From assembly GCA_033961575.1 (NCBI GenBank), contig CM066736.1:8837501-8901500 (forward strand): DNA of 64,000 nt, given 5' to 3'. Of this stretch, positions 1 to 9,709 are shown one piece after another. This DNA is from Aselliscus stoliczkanus (taxonomy: Eukaryota; Chordata; Mammalia; Chiroptera; Hipposideridae). The translations under genes were made by a program, and so were the position numbers. Under the pieces are notes generated by a model, which saw only the letters and a list, made by a program, of their open reading frames with translations, was not told the origin of the DNA and did no database searches. The first letter of the stretch is position 1, and each line of letters opens with the position of its first letter.

Positions 1-499
1 CATTAAAGTGAACACTTAGCTATTATATTAAATAAAAATGTTTGCCCATTGGCCACCCAAAGTGTCTCCATGTGTTCCATATTGTGACAGTGGGCTGATG
101 TCCCAAGCATTACCCTGTTACCATTCAGCGCATTAAGAAACTCTTTGATTTATGACTCCATATTTACTGGGCGTTACCCTCTTTCTTCCAAGTTTTAAGG
201 TCCATAAAGACATAGGGAGGTCAAAGCTTTGTCTGGAGTGACATGATAAACCCAGGGTGCTGGAGCTCTCTTTGAAGCCTTATCCTGACCTGTCTTTTGG
301 CTCATAAAAAGGACTTGTTCAGACCCCTGCTTTTCCATCCGTATCTCTCTCCTCCCTGGCACTCAAAGACACAAAAAGAGTTAACATCCATCTCCCACTC
401 TTCTTGACACATCCCACCCTGGGTTCCTGTGGATAATCACCAGCTTCCCTTGAGCAATGACCTTGCCCCCCCACCGTGGGGCCTATCAAGAGACAGATA
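1..499. other. Unassigned unique sequence
   Basis: I see no repeat family, frame or RNA fold that I can support. The sequence is of mixed composition without tandem structure. Confidence 0.5.
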
Positions 500-960
500 T
501 AAACACCTCAAAGTTCTCAGCGAGTTCCCTTAATTGGCACCTTTCTGTTCTGCTTTAAATTAATCAAAGCCAGTCCGATATTAATACTGTAGGGGGAATT
601 AAAATCATGCAACGCATTAAAGATGTAATTTAAAATTAATAACTCATAATTATTTATCATGGCGTATCAGTGGAGCTATGAATTTTCCCTTCTAACCCAG
701 CGCACAGCCTCTTGCCTTGGCTTTTAATAGCATCTGGACCATTCTGCGCCCAGCTTCGGTTCCCGCAGACACCCAACCTGAGAGACGTAATTCATTTAAT
801 TTAATTTTGGGGGGCTTAATTGTGGTAAATCACTACTTAAGAAAAGACATCTATTTGAAAGGACAAATTGGGATAATTTAATAAAAGCTGGAGTGAAGAA
901 AGCCAAGGACTTAATGATGCGCTGTGGGTTTTTCATCAGAGAAACCCCTTAATTCCTTGA
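500..960. promoter_or_regulatory. Candidate conserved non-coding element, TAAT-rich
   Basis: This AT-rich, non-repetitive block carries many TAAT/ATTA homeodomain cores, for example 'ttaaattaatcaaag', 'aaaattaataactcataatt', 'catttaatttaatttt' and 'gcttaattgtgg'. It matches no interspersed repeat I know and has no long frame. This composition is typical of developmental enhancers, but that role is inference. It ends just before an L1 fragment. Confidence 0.45.
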
Positions 961-1014
961 CTCACTTATTGAGAGATGCGAGGTTCAGTTCCCAAGTCTT
1001 TAAAAACAATGGTA

Positions 1015-1385
1015 CCATTCCAAAGGCTTAATGAACAATGGAAGCAACACACATGTCTAGCAATATGGGATGGAGCAAATAAACTATGGTCTCTCCATCC
1101 AATGGAATATTATACAGTCATACAAAAGAATGCGGATGGATTTTGCATATTGATAGGGAAGAATCACCAGGATATATTACATTTAAAAATAAAAATCTTA
1201 GAACAGTATACTAATAGTATAGTATGCTATTATGCCAAAAAGAAAAATATGTATACATAATTATGAATATAGTATAGAATATCCCTAAAAAGAAATATAA
1301 GAAACTGGTACCAGTGGTTGCCTCTGGAAACAAGATTGCATAGCTGGGTGGGGGACAGAGGAAAAAGAGAGAGGTTTCATTCTTT
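1015..1385 (+). mobile_element. L1 (L1M-type) 3' end fragment, sense
   Basis: The sequence 'ccaatggaatattatacag', followed by a Lys-rich stretch and 'accagtggttgcctctgg', is characteristic of the end of L1 ORF2 and the 3' UTR of old mammalian L1 (L1M) families. The 94-residue frame at 976-1260 is a by-product of this fragment. A SINE splits the copy, and the L1 resumes at 1815. Confidence 0.75.
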
Positions 1386-1814
1386 CTTTTTTAAAAGGTT
1401 TTATTGGGGAATTGGGGGAGGGGAACAGTGTTGGGGAATCAGGGAAGGGGAACAGAGAAGTTGCTGTCCTTTTGTTCTTCAGTCTAGTTGCGGAGGATGT
1501 TGCTTCACTGGCCCATGTTGGTATCGTCATTGCGCTCTTCCCGGGTGAGGCAGATCGGTCGCCGGCCTCTGGATGTCGCTCACCGCGGCTATTGGCAGCT
1601 CACGCTGGATGCTGGCCACTCACTGTCGCCTATGGCAGCCCACTGCAGCAGGGGCTGCAGCCTACACCGTCGCCGGGGCTCGCAGCCCAGCTCCAGGGGG
1701 AGCTGTTGTTAGCTGTAGAGGGCAGTGTCACTGGCCCTCATATGTGGGATCCGAACCGGGGCCACTGGTATCCCCAAACCAGTTCTTAACCAATGCGCCA
1801 CTTGGCCGGCCCAA
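1386..1814 (-). mobile_element. Chimeric tRNA-derived SINE, about 430 bp
   Basis: On the minus strand the element starts with a tRNA-like head (about 1814-1715) that matches the short SINE at 4981 and 21712 and ends 'cactgccctc'. Instead of an A-tail it continues into a GC-rich body and the long-SINE tail ('aactagactgaagaac', then 'ttccccttccctgattcccc'). It sits inside L1 with target duplications 'gaggtttcattcttt' (1371-1385) and 'gaggtctcattcttt' (1815-1829), one mismatch apart. The head-plus-tail join suggests a recombinant subfamily. Several short frames here are spurious. Confidence 0.85.
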
Positions 1815-1920
1815 GAGGTCTCATTCTTTATACACTTTTGTAGCATTTGAATTTTGTAGCTCGTGCAAGTATTACTGATTCAAACAGATAAAAAAATTAA
1901 AATAGTAATAGTGGGAAAAA
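1815..1920 (+). mobile_element. L1 3' end fragment, continuation
   Basis: This continues the L1 interrupted at 1385: 'ttatacacttttgtagcatttg' is the terminal part of old L1M 3' UTRs, and an A-rich end follows near 1890-1920. Confidence 0.7.
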
Positions 1921-2124
1921 TTTGCCAGCTGGGGTCTTGAATAACTTGTACACTCTTGCTCTTTCCCAAAAGCTTCCTGGTGCTCTGTGCTATTCATAAT
2001 TATCATTCTACATCTCATAATTGTTACGGTGTGCCGAGTGTCCCCTCTGGACTGGTCACTATGCTGATTTCATCCCTCTCGGTCCTTACATCAACCACAG
2101 GAGCCAGGTCTTATTAACCCCATT
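1921..2124. other. Unassigned sequence between two L1 copies
   Basis: I recognise nothing here. It separates the sense L1 fragment from the antisense L1 fragment. Confidence 0.5.
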
Positions 2125-2450
2125 GATTCCAACATTTTGTGAAAAGTTTCAAACATGAAGATGAAAGAATTTTTCAGTGAACATCCATAGATTTGCCACC
2201 AAAATTCTATCATTACCTTGCCTTATTACAGACTGCTTCATCTATCTATCCCCTCTCTCCATCGATCAGGGCATCTCATTTTTTTAATGCAATTCACAGA
2301 GAATTGCAGACATCTATACATTTCCCCCTAAATATTTCAGCATGTCAGTAATTAATTGGAATGCACTATTTGGTCAGGGTACCTTTTTAAAAAATAAAAT
2401 TTACACGCATTGGAGAACACTAATCTTAAGTGTGCTGTTCGCTGAGTTTT
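2125..2450 (-). mobile_element. L1 3' end fragment, antisense (part 1)
   Basis: The stretch from 'gaaaagtttcaaacatgaag' to 'acactaatcttaagtgtgc' resembles the antisense of L1M 3' UTRs. The copy continues after two SINE insertions at 2888-2939 and 3048-3780, and the order of its parts agrees with one minus-strand L1. Confidence 0.6.
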
Positions 2451-2887
2451 TTTCTTTCTTTTTTTTTAAGATTTTTTTTTTAAATTGGGAATTTGAGGGA
2501 AGGGAACAGTGTTGGGACATTGGGGAAGGGGAACCTTGTATTTTTCCAGGACCCATCAGCTCCAAGTCAAGTTGTTGTCCTTCAATCTTAGTTGTGGAGG
2601 GCGCAAGCTCAGCTCCAAGTCCAGTTGCTGCTTTTAATCTGGTTGTGGGGAGCAGAATGGCCCACCATCCCATGAGGGGGTCAAACTGGCAACCTTGTTG
2701 TTAAGGGCACGTGCTCTCACCAGCTGAGCCATCCCATCGCCTGTTGGCAGCACAGGGGCAGCTCAACTTGGGTGCAGCTCAACTCAGCTTGGGTGCAGCT
2801 CACTGGCTGATGTGGGAATTGAACTGGTGACTCTGTTGCTCAGAGCTCTCACTCTAACCAACTGAGCCACTCGGCCCACCCCTGCCA
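2451..2887 (-). mobile_element. Dimeric tRNA-derived SINE (Rhin-like)
   Basis: Read on the minus strand it opens with a tRNA-like head ('ggctcagttggttagag' then 'caccagttcaattccc'). A second tRNA-like unit follows ('ggctcagctggtgagag' then 'ggttgccagtttgac'), and then the tail with 'caactaagattgaaggac' and 'ttccc' motifs. Target duplications 'ttcgctgagtttt' lie at 2438-2450 and 2888-2900. The SINE at 24488 has the same plan. Confidence 0.85.
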
Positions 2888-2939
2888 TTCGCTGAGTTTT
2901 GACAAATACTTAACTTGAGTAGCCCAAGCCCCTCTAATT
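2888..2939 (-). mobile_element. L1 fragment, antisense (part 2)
   Basis: This is a short L1 segment trapped between two independently inserted SINEs. It carries one copy of each SINE's target duplication. Confidence 0.6.
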
Positions 2940-3047
2940 TTTTTTTTTTCTTGAGGGCAGTGTCACTGGCCCTCACATGTGGGACCTGAACCGGGGCCTC
3001 TGGCTTCCCAAGCCAGCGCTTAACCACCGCGCCACTCGGCTGGTCCT
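2940..3047 (-). mobile_element. Short tRNA-derived SINE, about 100 bp
   Basis: The minus strand reads 'ggaccagccgagtggcgcgg', then 'ttaagcgctggcttggg', 'gggcctcc...' and 'cactgccctc', and ends in an A-tail (poly-T at 2939-2951). A perfect 14-bp target duplication, 'aagcccctctaatt', flanks it at 2926-2939 and 3048-3061. Confidence 0.9.
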
Positions 3048-3780
3048 AAGCCCCTCTAATTATATAGAATATTTCCATCTGCCCAGAAAATGCCCTCATC
3101 CCCCATCCCAACTAATCCTGTTTCTAGATGCAACAATTCTTCCATTTTTTCCCCTACCAAAGATTAGTTTGGCTATGGTCCAACTTCATATAAGTGGAAT
3201 CCCATAGTACAAACTCTTGTATAAGGTTTCTTTCACTTGTCATAAATTTTGGAGATTCATCCACTTTGTGTGTCTATCAGTAGTTTGTCCCTTTTCGTTG
3301 CTGCGTAGTATTCCATTGTATGGACACAACAATATATTTATCTGTTTAACTGTTGGTGGACATTTGGGCTGTTTACAGTTTTGCGCTATTAGGAATAAAG
3401 CTGCTGTGAACATTTTATACAAATAGTTTTGTGGACATGTGTTTTTATTTACCTTGGCTAAATACCTAGGAATAGAATTGTTGGGTTATGTAATAAGCAT
3501 AGGTTTACTTTTATAAGAAACTGCCACACATATTTCCAAAGTGGTTGTATCATTTTACATTCCCACCACCTTTGATGGGGAACTGAAGGAGATTTACAAA
3601 TCAGTATGCACTAAACAGTCTGTGCACTAAATGGTACATTGTTCAGGTTGCTCCATATTCTTGCCAACATTTGATGATGTCAGTCTTTAATTTTAGTCAT
3701 TCAAGTCGGCATGAAATGGGATCTCATTGTTATTTTAGTTTTTGCATTTTCCCTGACGCCTAGTGATATTTTCTAAGTCC
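3048..3780 (-). mobile_element. L1 3' UTR / ORF2 end, antisense (part 3)
   Basis: Antisense L1 landmarks appear in order: 'cttcatataagtggaatc', 'tagtattccattgtatgg', 'acatttgggctgttt', 'aaagctgctgtgaacatttt', 'ccaaagtggttgtatc', 'cattcccaccacc', 'cttgccaacattt' and 'gggatctcattgtt'. About 77 bp at 3568-3645 does not fit the L1 pattern and replaces the segment normally found there. Confidence 0.85.
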
Positions 3781-3880
3781 ATCGTAAAGATAACAAAACA
3801 GAGGCTCAGGGAGGTTAAGTAATTTGCTCAAGGCTAAACAGATTGCAGAATCGGAGTTCAGGACCAGTTCTCTGGACTTA
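3781..3880 (-). mobile_element. MIR relic
   Basis: 'aacaaaacagaggctcaggg' then 'aggttaagtaatttgctcaa' is the antisense MIR core. Confidence 0.6.
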
Positions 3881-4859
3881 AAAACTGTAGTTCCCAATGA
3901 CAAAGCTGTGCTGGACCGTCTTTCTGTGTATTCCCCACAGAATCTCTAATCACAGGGCACATTTCCTGTGCTCTGCTTATTTATGCTCATAGATTTAATT
4001 CATACCCTCAACTCTTCCCAAAAAGGTCCCAAAAGTTTAAGGACACTGACAACATGGTAATAAGGATAATAAAATATAACAGGATCAGGACCAACGTAAC
4101 AAAAACTATGCAGGGGTCCAAACCATAGAGTAATTTGGTTGAGTGCAAACTTTAGGCTCTGAGCTTCCTGGCAATCAGAACATCAACCAGCAAACTGGTT
4201 ATTGACAAACAGGAAAGAAGTCTGCAAGCAGCAGAAAGCTTGCATGGGATGAAGCCCCCAAGTATTCTCTGTGCCATTTTTACAGCACATGCAGGAGTCG
4301 GTTTCATTGTCAAAAATCCTGGTTCAGTGAGGGCAGCACCACCTCATATTCTGAGCCACAGCCATCCATGGTTAAGTCATGTGATTTGGGGATTGTCTTC
4401 AGCCCCACTAGGAGGCAGGGGGATGGGTCCAATGACTTCTTGAACCCATCTTGGCGGGGCAGATACTGTTGGCTTTGCAGGATTCAGAGCATCCTTCCCT
4501 GCTAAGCATCTCCTTGCTATTGTTTTTATGTTATTTCCATGGGTTCAGACTTGGCAGGGGCCCAGACGGCCGTGGGCTAGTGGCTGAGCACAGACATTGG
4601 AAAGCTTTATGTTTAGGGCTCCGGCTTTGTTTGCAAATAACTATAACTGGACTGCCCAAGTGTTCTCACCCTTGACCGTGTCCTTTGAGCTCCTGGGTTC
4701 TGATTCAGGAAAATCAGTGGGATTGCAAAAGTGAAGTGGGATAATTCAAGCTGTCTCTGCAGTCCCTTCCTTGGTGGTGGCCTAGAGCCCACCATTCCGT
4801 CTTCTCCAATGGTTCCCTGTCCATCTTGCTTTGGAGGAACCTCCTTCCCCTTTTCTCAG
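3881..4859. other. Unassigned sequence
   Basis: Frames of 60-74 codons overlap here on both strands and have no recognisable homology. I can assign no repeat family. Confidence 0.45.
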
Positions 4860-4980
4860 CTCCCATGGCTCAGGCAGAGGTGCCCCTCTACCCTCAGCTC
4901 CGGAGGCACAAGACCAGTCCTGACCAATCAGAGCCCTTCATACCTCTGCCTGTAACAATTGGTTAAAAGGTGTGCACATA
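4860..4980 (+). mobile_element. LTR-like relic (same family as 23895-24300), part 1
   Basis: 'gaccaatcagagcccttcat' resembles the start region of the LTR-like copy at 23.9 kb ('tgagccaatcagagcc'). A SINE interrupts it at 4981. Confidence 0.45.
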
Positions 4981-5083
4981 GGGGCCGGCCGAGTGGTGTG
5001 GTGGTTAAGCACTGGCTTGGGAAGCCAGCAGCCCCAGTTCGGGTCCCACATGTGAGGGCCAGTGACACTGCCCTCAAAAAAAA
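4981..5083 (+). mobile_element. Short tRNA-derived SINE
   Basis: The head is 'ggggccggccgagtggtgtg', followed by 'ggttaagcactggcttgg', the B-box-like 'cagttcgggtcccac' and 'cactgccctc' plus an A-tail. Target duplications 'aaaaggtgtgcacata' lie at 4965-4980 and 5084-5099. The perfect duplication and clean A-tail indicate a recent, lineage-specific insertion. Confidence 0.92.
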
Positions 5084-5345
5084 AAAAGGTGTGCACATAA
5101 TCCAACTGGGCCAATGAGGTTCCATTCTGGTGCTTTTGCTGGTAAAGAAGTGGTCTCTCTCTTGGGTTGTCAGGCTGGAAGTATGTCAGCCTGGGGCTTT
5201 TGGTGGCTATCCTTGCCACTGTGTGAAGAGAACCTGCCTGAGAATAAGGCTGACACTGAGCAAAGCACATCCAAAAGGTGGAGAGAGACAGGTTCCAAAT
5301 GACAGCCACTGGGTTCCTGGATCCAGCTGTGCCTGGCACATAGTA
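5084..5345 (+). mobile_element. LTR-like relic, part 2
   Basis: 'gagaacctgcctgagaataa', 'gctgacactgagcaaagcac' and 'ctggatccagctgtgcctg' align in order with the copy at 23.9-24.3 kb. The two are therefore one interspersed family, probably an ERVL/MaLR-type LTR. The family name is uncertain. Confidence 0.5.
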
Positions 5346-5375
5346 GGTGTTTGTTAAGTATTAGTTGAATGAATC
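5325..5375 (+). mobile_element. MIR/L2 sense tail
   Basis: 'cctggcacatagtaggtgtt' followed by 'ttagttgaatgaatc' is the shared 3' end signature of MIR and L2 copies. Confidence 0.55.
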
Positions 5376-5925
5376 ACCCAGTGATTCAACCTTAGGAAGG
5401 AGGCCAGCACACACCAGGTACCCAGACCATGCTTAGGGCATAAATGACTGCCCCCGCCTGCCCCCCGAGTAGATGCTAGTGTGTGTCTCCCTGGAGCCCC
5501 AGGAGCCCCCTTGACAGGCAGCCAGGGCCCCTGCAGGCCGATGTGGCCACCGGAGGCTGTGCTGGTCAACTCAGAGATTGGGGTTCTTGAGGAAAACTGA
5601 CACGGTCAGCCTCTCTCAATGCCCATTGACTGCGGCTGGAGGTGGAAGTGGAAAAATCAATATAAAGATTGGCTTTGGAGGAAAGGAAAAGAAGAAAAGG
5701 CCTTCTCTACTTCATTGAGGAGGCAGCCGTTGAAAGGCGAGGTGGCGGGGCTGGCTGGCAGTGTCTCATGCAGTGCACACCTATCTGTGCGTTTCTGCTC
5801 TGTGTTTTGTTCCCCGAGTCACAGGTATTGACGCCTGTCCCCAGGCCTTGCTCATAGCGATGCTCAGCTCAGAACGCCTTGAAAGTTCCTCCCAGACCAC
5901 ATTTCCTCTGCTCAGAGTTTAGGTA
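5376..5925. other. Unassigned sequence
   Basis: GC-rich unique sequence with only short frames that have no recognisable homology. Confidence 0.45.
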
Positions 5926-6400
5926 TTTATCATGGGTATTTATCACTCAACAGGTCTGCCAGGGTCTGACACCAGCATTGGGAATATAGTCATGAACAAG
6001 ACAGACAAAAATCCCTGCCTTCATGGAACCGAAGCTCTAGGGAGGGAGCAGATAAGGAACAAGATAAGTAAAATAGGTCATGTGTTTGATGGTTGTAAGT
6101 GCCAAGGAGAAAACCCATCAGGGACAAGATAAGAGATGTTGCGTGTGGGATGGCAATATTATCTATCGACACTTGGTGAAGGGGCAGGCCATGTGGTCAA
6201 GGAGTAGTGTGCCAGGAGACAGAACAGCCAGTGCAAAGGCCCTGAGGCAGGAACGTACTTGGAGGAATTGAAAAATAGCAAGGGGCCTGCATTGTTGGAG
6301 TGAGTGAATGAGGGGGGTAGTTAATGGGAGATGAGGTCAGAGAGTTAATGGAGGTAGGGAGGCGGAGGAATCATTGCTGACATTTTCTGATTGAGATGGA
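5926..6400 (-). mobile_element. L2 LINE 3' end, antisense
   Basis: 'aagacagacaaaaatccctg', 'ccttcatggaaccgaagctc', 'cagtgcaaaggccctgagg' and 'gggagatgaggtcagagag' occur in the expected antisense L2 order. Confidence 0.75.
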
Positions 6401-6920
6401 AGACCCTGCGAGAAGAAGTCCATGGAGGCTCCCATGTTGTTGGGTGGAGAGATTGGTAAGGGCAGAAGCAGGGAGGCAAGTGAGTTAGGAGATGGTTGTG
6501 TTGGTGGGCTTGGATCAGTGTCGTAGCTGTAGGTGGTATGGACGCTCCTTTCATTAATTCATCCAAAATCTCTTTCATTCAGAAATCATTTCATTTAATG
6601 AAAACATCTTCTAACAAGGAAAATAATAAGCTTGTGGCTGGAAAATTCCAAGAGGGTAGGACCTCCTATACCACTTTCTTTTGCAGCCTCCACCTCATCT
6701 TCGTTAGAACTGAAAGGTGTTCACCTACACTTCCCGTCCAGGCCACCCACATCTTTCCACCTGAGAATCTTTTTCTCCTGCTGGGTCCTTGCTTCTCAGA
6801 CTCTCATCCCACTCTGTAATGCCTGGCTGTTCCCACCATCTCCGGAGCCACCAGCCCTGCCACTGGGGCCATAAGATCTAGAGGCCAGATGAGAGGGAGG
6901 TTATCTTTTCCACAGGCAGG
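6401..6920. other. Unassigned sequence
   Basis: 'ctttcattcagaaatcattt' near 6570 hints at an old LINE remnant, but I cannot support it. Confidence 0.4.
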
Positions 6921-6924
6921 CTGC

Positions 6925-7090
6925 ACCATGTAGTGGCCAGGAACAGGGACTCTGGGTTCAAGTCCACACCTTGCCTCTTCCAAGTTGTGTGCCCTTAGGG
7001 AAGTGAAGAAACGTCTCTGAGCTTCAAAGCCCTCCTCAGTAGAATGGGCATAGTAAGACTACCACCTTCTATGGTAGATGCAGGTTTGGA
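6925..7090 (+). mobile_element. MIR
   Basis: 'gtagtggccaggaacaggg', 'ctcttccaagttgtgtgccc' and 'tcagtagaatgggcatagt' are degenerate sense MIR landmarks. Confidence 0.65.
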
Positions 7091-7345
7091 GGGGCCTCAA
7101 GTTTATACGATTTTGGAGGATCTCATTAAGAAAAAAATTTAATTATGAATAAAGATTAGACACAGAAGTGAATATGTAAAAAGGGCCAATGCAAGCTTAC
7201 GCTTCAGAAGTGTCACAGCAAACCCCCTGCCCTGGTCTGCCCACCTAACCATGTCATCTGAGGATTAAGTGAGGTGATGCTCATAATTCTTTAGTCTGTT
7301 CTGGGCGCATAGTTCTCAACAAATAGGAAAGTGTTGAGGATGAGA

Positions 7346-7366
7346 AAATAATAATAATAATAATAG
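7346..7366. repeat. (ATA)n microsatellite
   Basis: About seven trinucleotide units ('aataataataataataat'). Confidence 0.9.
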
Positions 7367-7399
7367 CAATAATGATTATCAGCATGGATTTTGTATTAC

Positions 7400-8555
7400 G
7401 ATCTGAGCAGTAGACTTCTAGCTGCAGACCCTTGGGTTCCGGGTTCAAATTCAGACCCTCCTACCAGCATACACTGCAGCGCACAGTGGAGTGACTTGCC
7501 CTCTCTGGCCCTTTCTCTTGTTCTGTCTGCAGGGGGATGGAACCAGGGCAGGAGAGACCCCCGGCCATCCCATCCAGGCTTCCCAGCCCCCACTCCATCA
7601 TCCTTAGGAGGAGGAGGAGAGGAGAGATGGAGGTCTGTCCCAGGTGAAGGAGGGAGTGGGGGTGAGCAGAGGAGTCGGAGGTTCTGTCCCACGGGCCTGA
7701 CTGGTCCTGCCTCCTCCAGGTTGGTGCGACCAGACACACTAAGTAAGGGCTTGCTGGGAAAAGTTTTGCGATGGTAATGGGTGCCCGGGGAGGGCCAAGG
7801 TCCAGCCACCTCCCCTCTCCCCAAGGGGATTGCACACACACACTGCTGTGAAGAGCAATGGCAGACCTGGTGTGGAGACCCGGACGGTGGAAGGCGTTAG
7901 AGTGGTGGAGAAGGCAGGAGCTGGAAGATGGGGGAGGAGACAGAGGAGGGAAAAGGAAGAGGGGGTGGGGAGGAGAGGGGACATTTCTGCGCAGCGGAGG
8001 GAAGCCTGCCAGTGGCAAATGTTTGGTTTCCCAAGTGGATCTATGTCCAGGAAGAATAATGGGCAATGTACGCCATGTAGCGATAATTGTATTAACACCA
8101 AACCACTATCTTCTCCAAGACCCCACACCGCCGTGTGGCCCAGTGACCCCCAAAACCACAGATGTAACCCACAGCTTCATTTTACAGAGGTGCAGACTGA
8201 GAGCAGAGACCCGGGAGGAGGTAATGTCTGTATTCTTATGCTATAATTCTTGCCGTAGTTGATTGAGCACTGACTATATATACCAGGCCTTAAGCTTGGC
8301 ACTTGAGTTTCAAAAAGTGATGCATTGTGACCGGCAGACTTCTATTTACTTAAGTACTGTCCCATTCCCCTATTTATAGCCCCTTGTGTTTTTCATATCA
8401 GTGTCTGAGGGATGGAGACCTCTCCTTTATCTGCTGGGGAAGCTCATATTGGCAGGTATATTGGTCAGACTAGTCCCTCCGCACCTTACCTGTATTATCT
8501 CATTTAATCCCAGTGACGAACCCATAGTGATAATAATGTCTGATATCTGTTTCAT
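7400..8555. other. Unassigned, purine/pyrimidine-skewed sequence
   Basis: Frames up to 201 codons on the minus strand (7461-8066) arise because the plus strand is purine-rich at 7600-7980. Their translations are Pro/Ser/Leu-rich and unlike any protein I know. A short MIR-like 'ttttacagaggtgcagactg' lies near 8182. Confidence 0.45.
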
Positions 8556-8559
8556 CTTT

Positions 8560-8760
8560 GCTGCCTGCCTGGCACTGTGCTAGGGGCTTTCATGTAACTG
8601 ACTTCCTTTCATCCTTACAGTAATTCTACAAGTTCTCAGGGAGTTTTGTCATTCCCATTTTGCAGATGAGAAAACAGACGCTCAGAGATGACCTGCCTTG
8701 CCTAAGGCCACTCAGCCAGCAAGCGGCAGAGCCAGATCTGTCTGACCCCAGTACCCTAAG
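8560..8760 (-). mobile_element. MIR
   Basis: 'ctggcactgtgctaggggct', 'cccattttgcagatgagaaa' and 'gacgctcagagatgacctgc' mark an almost full antisense MIR. Confidence 0.75.
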
Positions 8761-9003
8761 GAAGACCCTGAATATCACGTGTCACGTCCAGATGTGGGAG
8801 GACTGCTGTGTGGGTTCCCACTGAAAACATGAAGTGGGGCTGCAACTGCAGCATGTGGAATTTGGGTCAGCTTCAGGAAGGACTTCCTGACAACCCCATG
8901 AGCCCTAGAAGAATCAGGCTGTCCTCCCTGGCCCTGCTTGAGGTCACTGCCAGCCTGGACTGGACTCTCAGACTCATGCTTCTTCTTGTGCCTCTCAGAG
9001 CTT

Positions 9004-9425
9004 GTGTTAGTTTTCTAGGGCTGCTATAATGAAGGGCCACAAATTGGTGGCTTAAAACAACAGAAATGTATTGTTTCATATTTCGGGAGGCTGGAAGTCC
9101 AAGATCAAGGTGTCGGTAGGACCATCCCGTCTGAGGCTGTGAGGGAAAATCTGTCCCATGCCTCTCTCCTGGCTTCTGTGGTGTGCTGACCATCTCTGGT
9201 GTCCCTTGGCTTCTAGGCACATCACCTCAATCTCTACCTTTATGTTCACATGATGTTCTCCCTGGGCCCCAATTTCCCCTTTTGATAAGGACTAGGGCCC
9301 ATCCTAATGGACTCATCTTGACTAATCACATCTACCACAACCCTATTTCCAAATAAGGTCACATTCCGAGGTCCGATGTGTTCGGACTCCAGTGTATGAA
9401 TTTGAGGGGACACAAGTTCAGTTCA
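9004..9425 (-). mobile_element. MaLR LTR (MLT1-like), near complete
   Basis: The antisense LTR begins 'tgtgttagttttctagggct'. It passes through 'gtggcttaaaacaacagaaa', 'ctggaagtccaagatcaagg' and 'ccctatttccaaataaggtc' and ends near 9425. This is the standard reverse complement of an MLT1-class LTR. No internal region or coding remnant is attached. Confidence 0.75.
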
Positions 9426-9625
9426 CAGCAGAGCTTGGTCAGGGTCCTGCTTCCCTCCTGCCCGAGGCTCCAGGCTGGCCTCTCCCTCCCCTCTTCTCTT
9501 TCCCGGGGCCACAGTGCTCTCCATGCCCATCCGAGCCAGCATGGGTCACTTTCCTTCCCTGACCCCTCTCTCCTCCCTCTCCCAGAACACTGGCCACCCC
9601 TCAGAACACTCCTGATGCCCAGGCC
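9426..9625. other. Unassigned sequence
   Basis: Pyrimidine-rich sequence. Nothing recognised. Confidence 0.4.
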
Positions 9626-9675
9626 AAGGCCTGGCTCAGAGAATGTGCTCAATAAAAAACATTTAAGAAGAAATG
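9626..9675 (+). mobile_element. L2 sense tail
   Basis: 'gcctggctcagagaatgtgc' then 'tcaataaaaaacattt' is a decayed L2 3' end. Confidence 0.5.
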
Positions 9676-9709
9676 AATGAAGTCAGCTTTGGACAGTCCC
9701 TTACATAGT

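Noticed and set aside
7461..8066. 201-codon minus-strand gene
   Set aside because: Another phase on the same strand is open for 147 codons, and the plus strand is purine-skewed. The translation is low in complexity.
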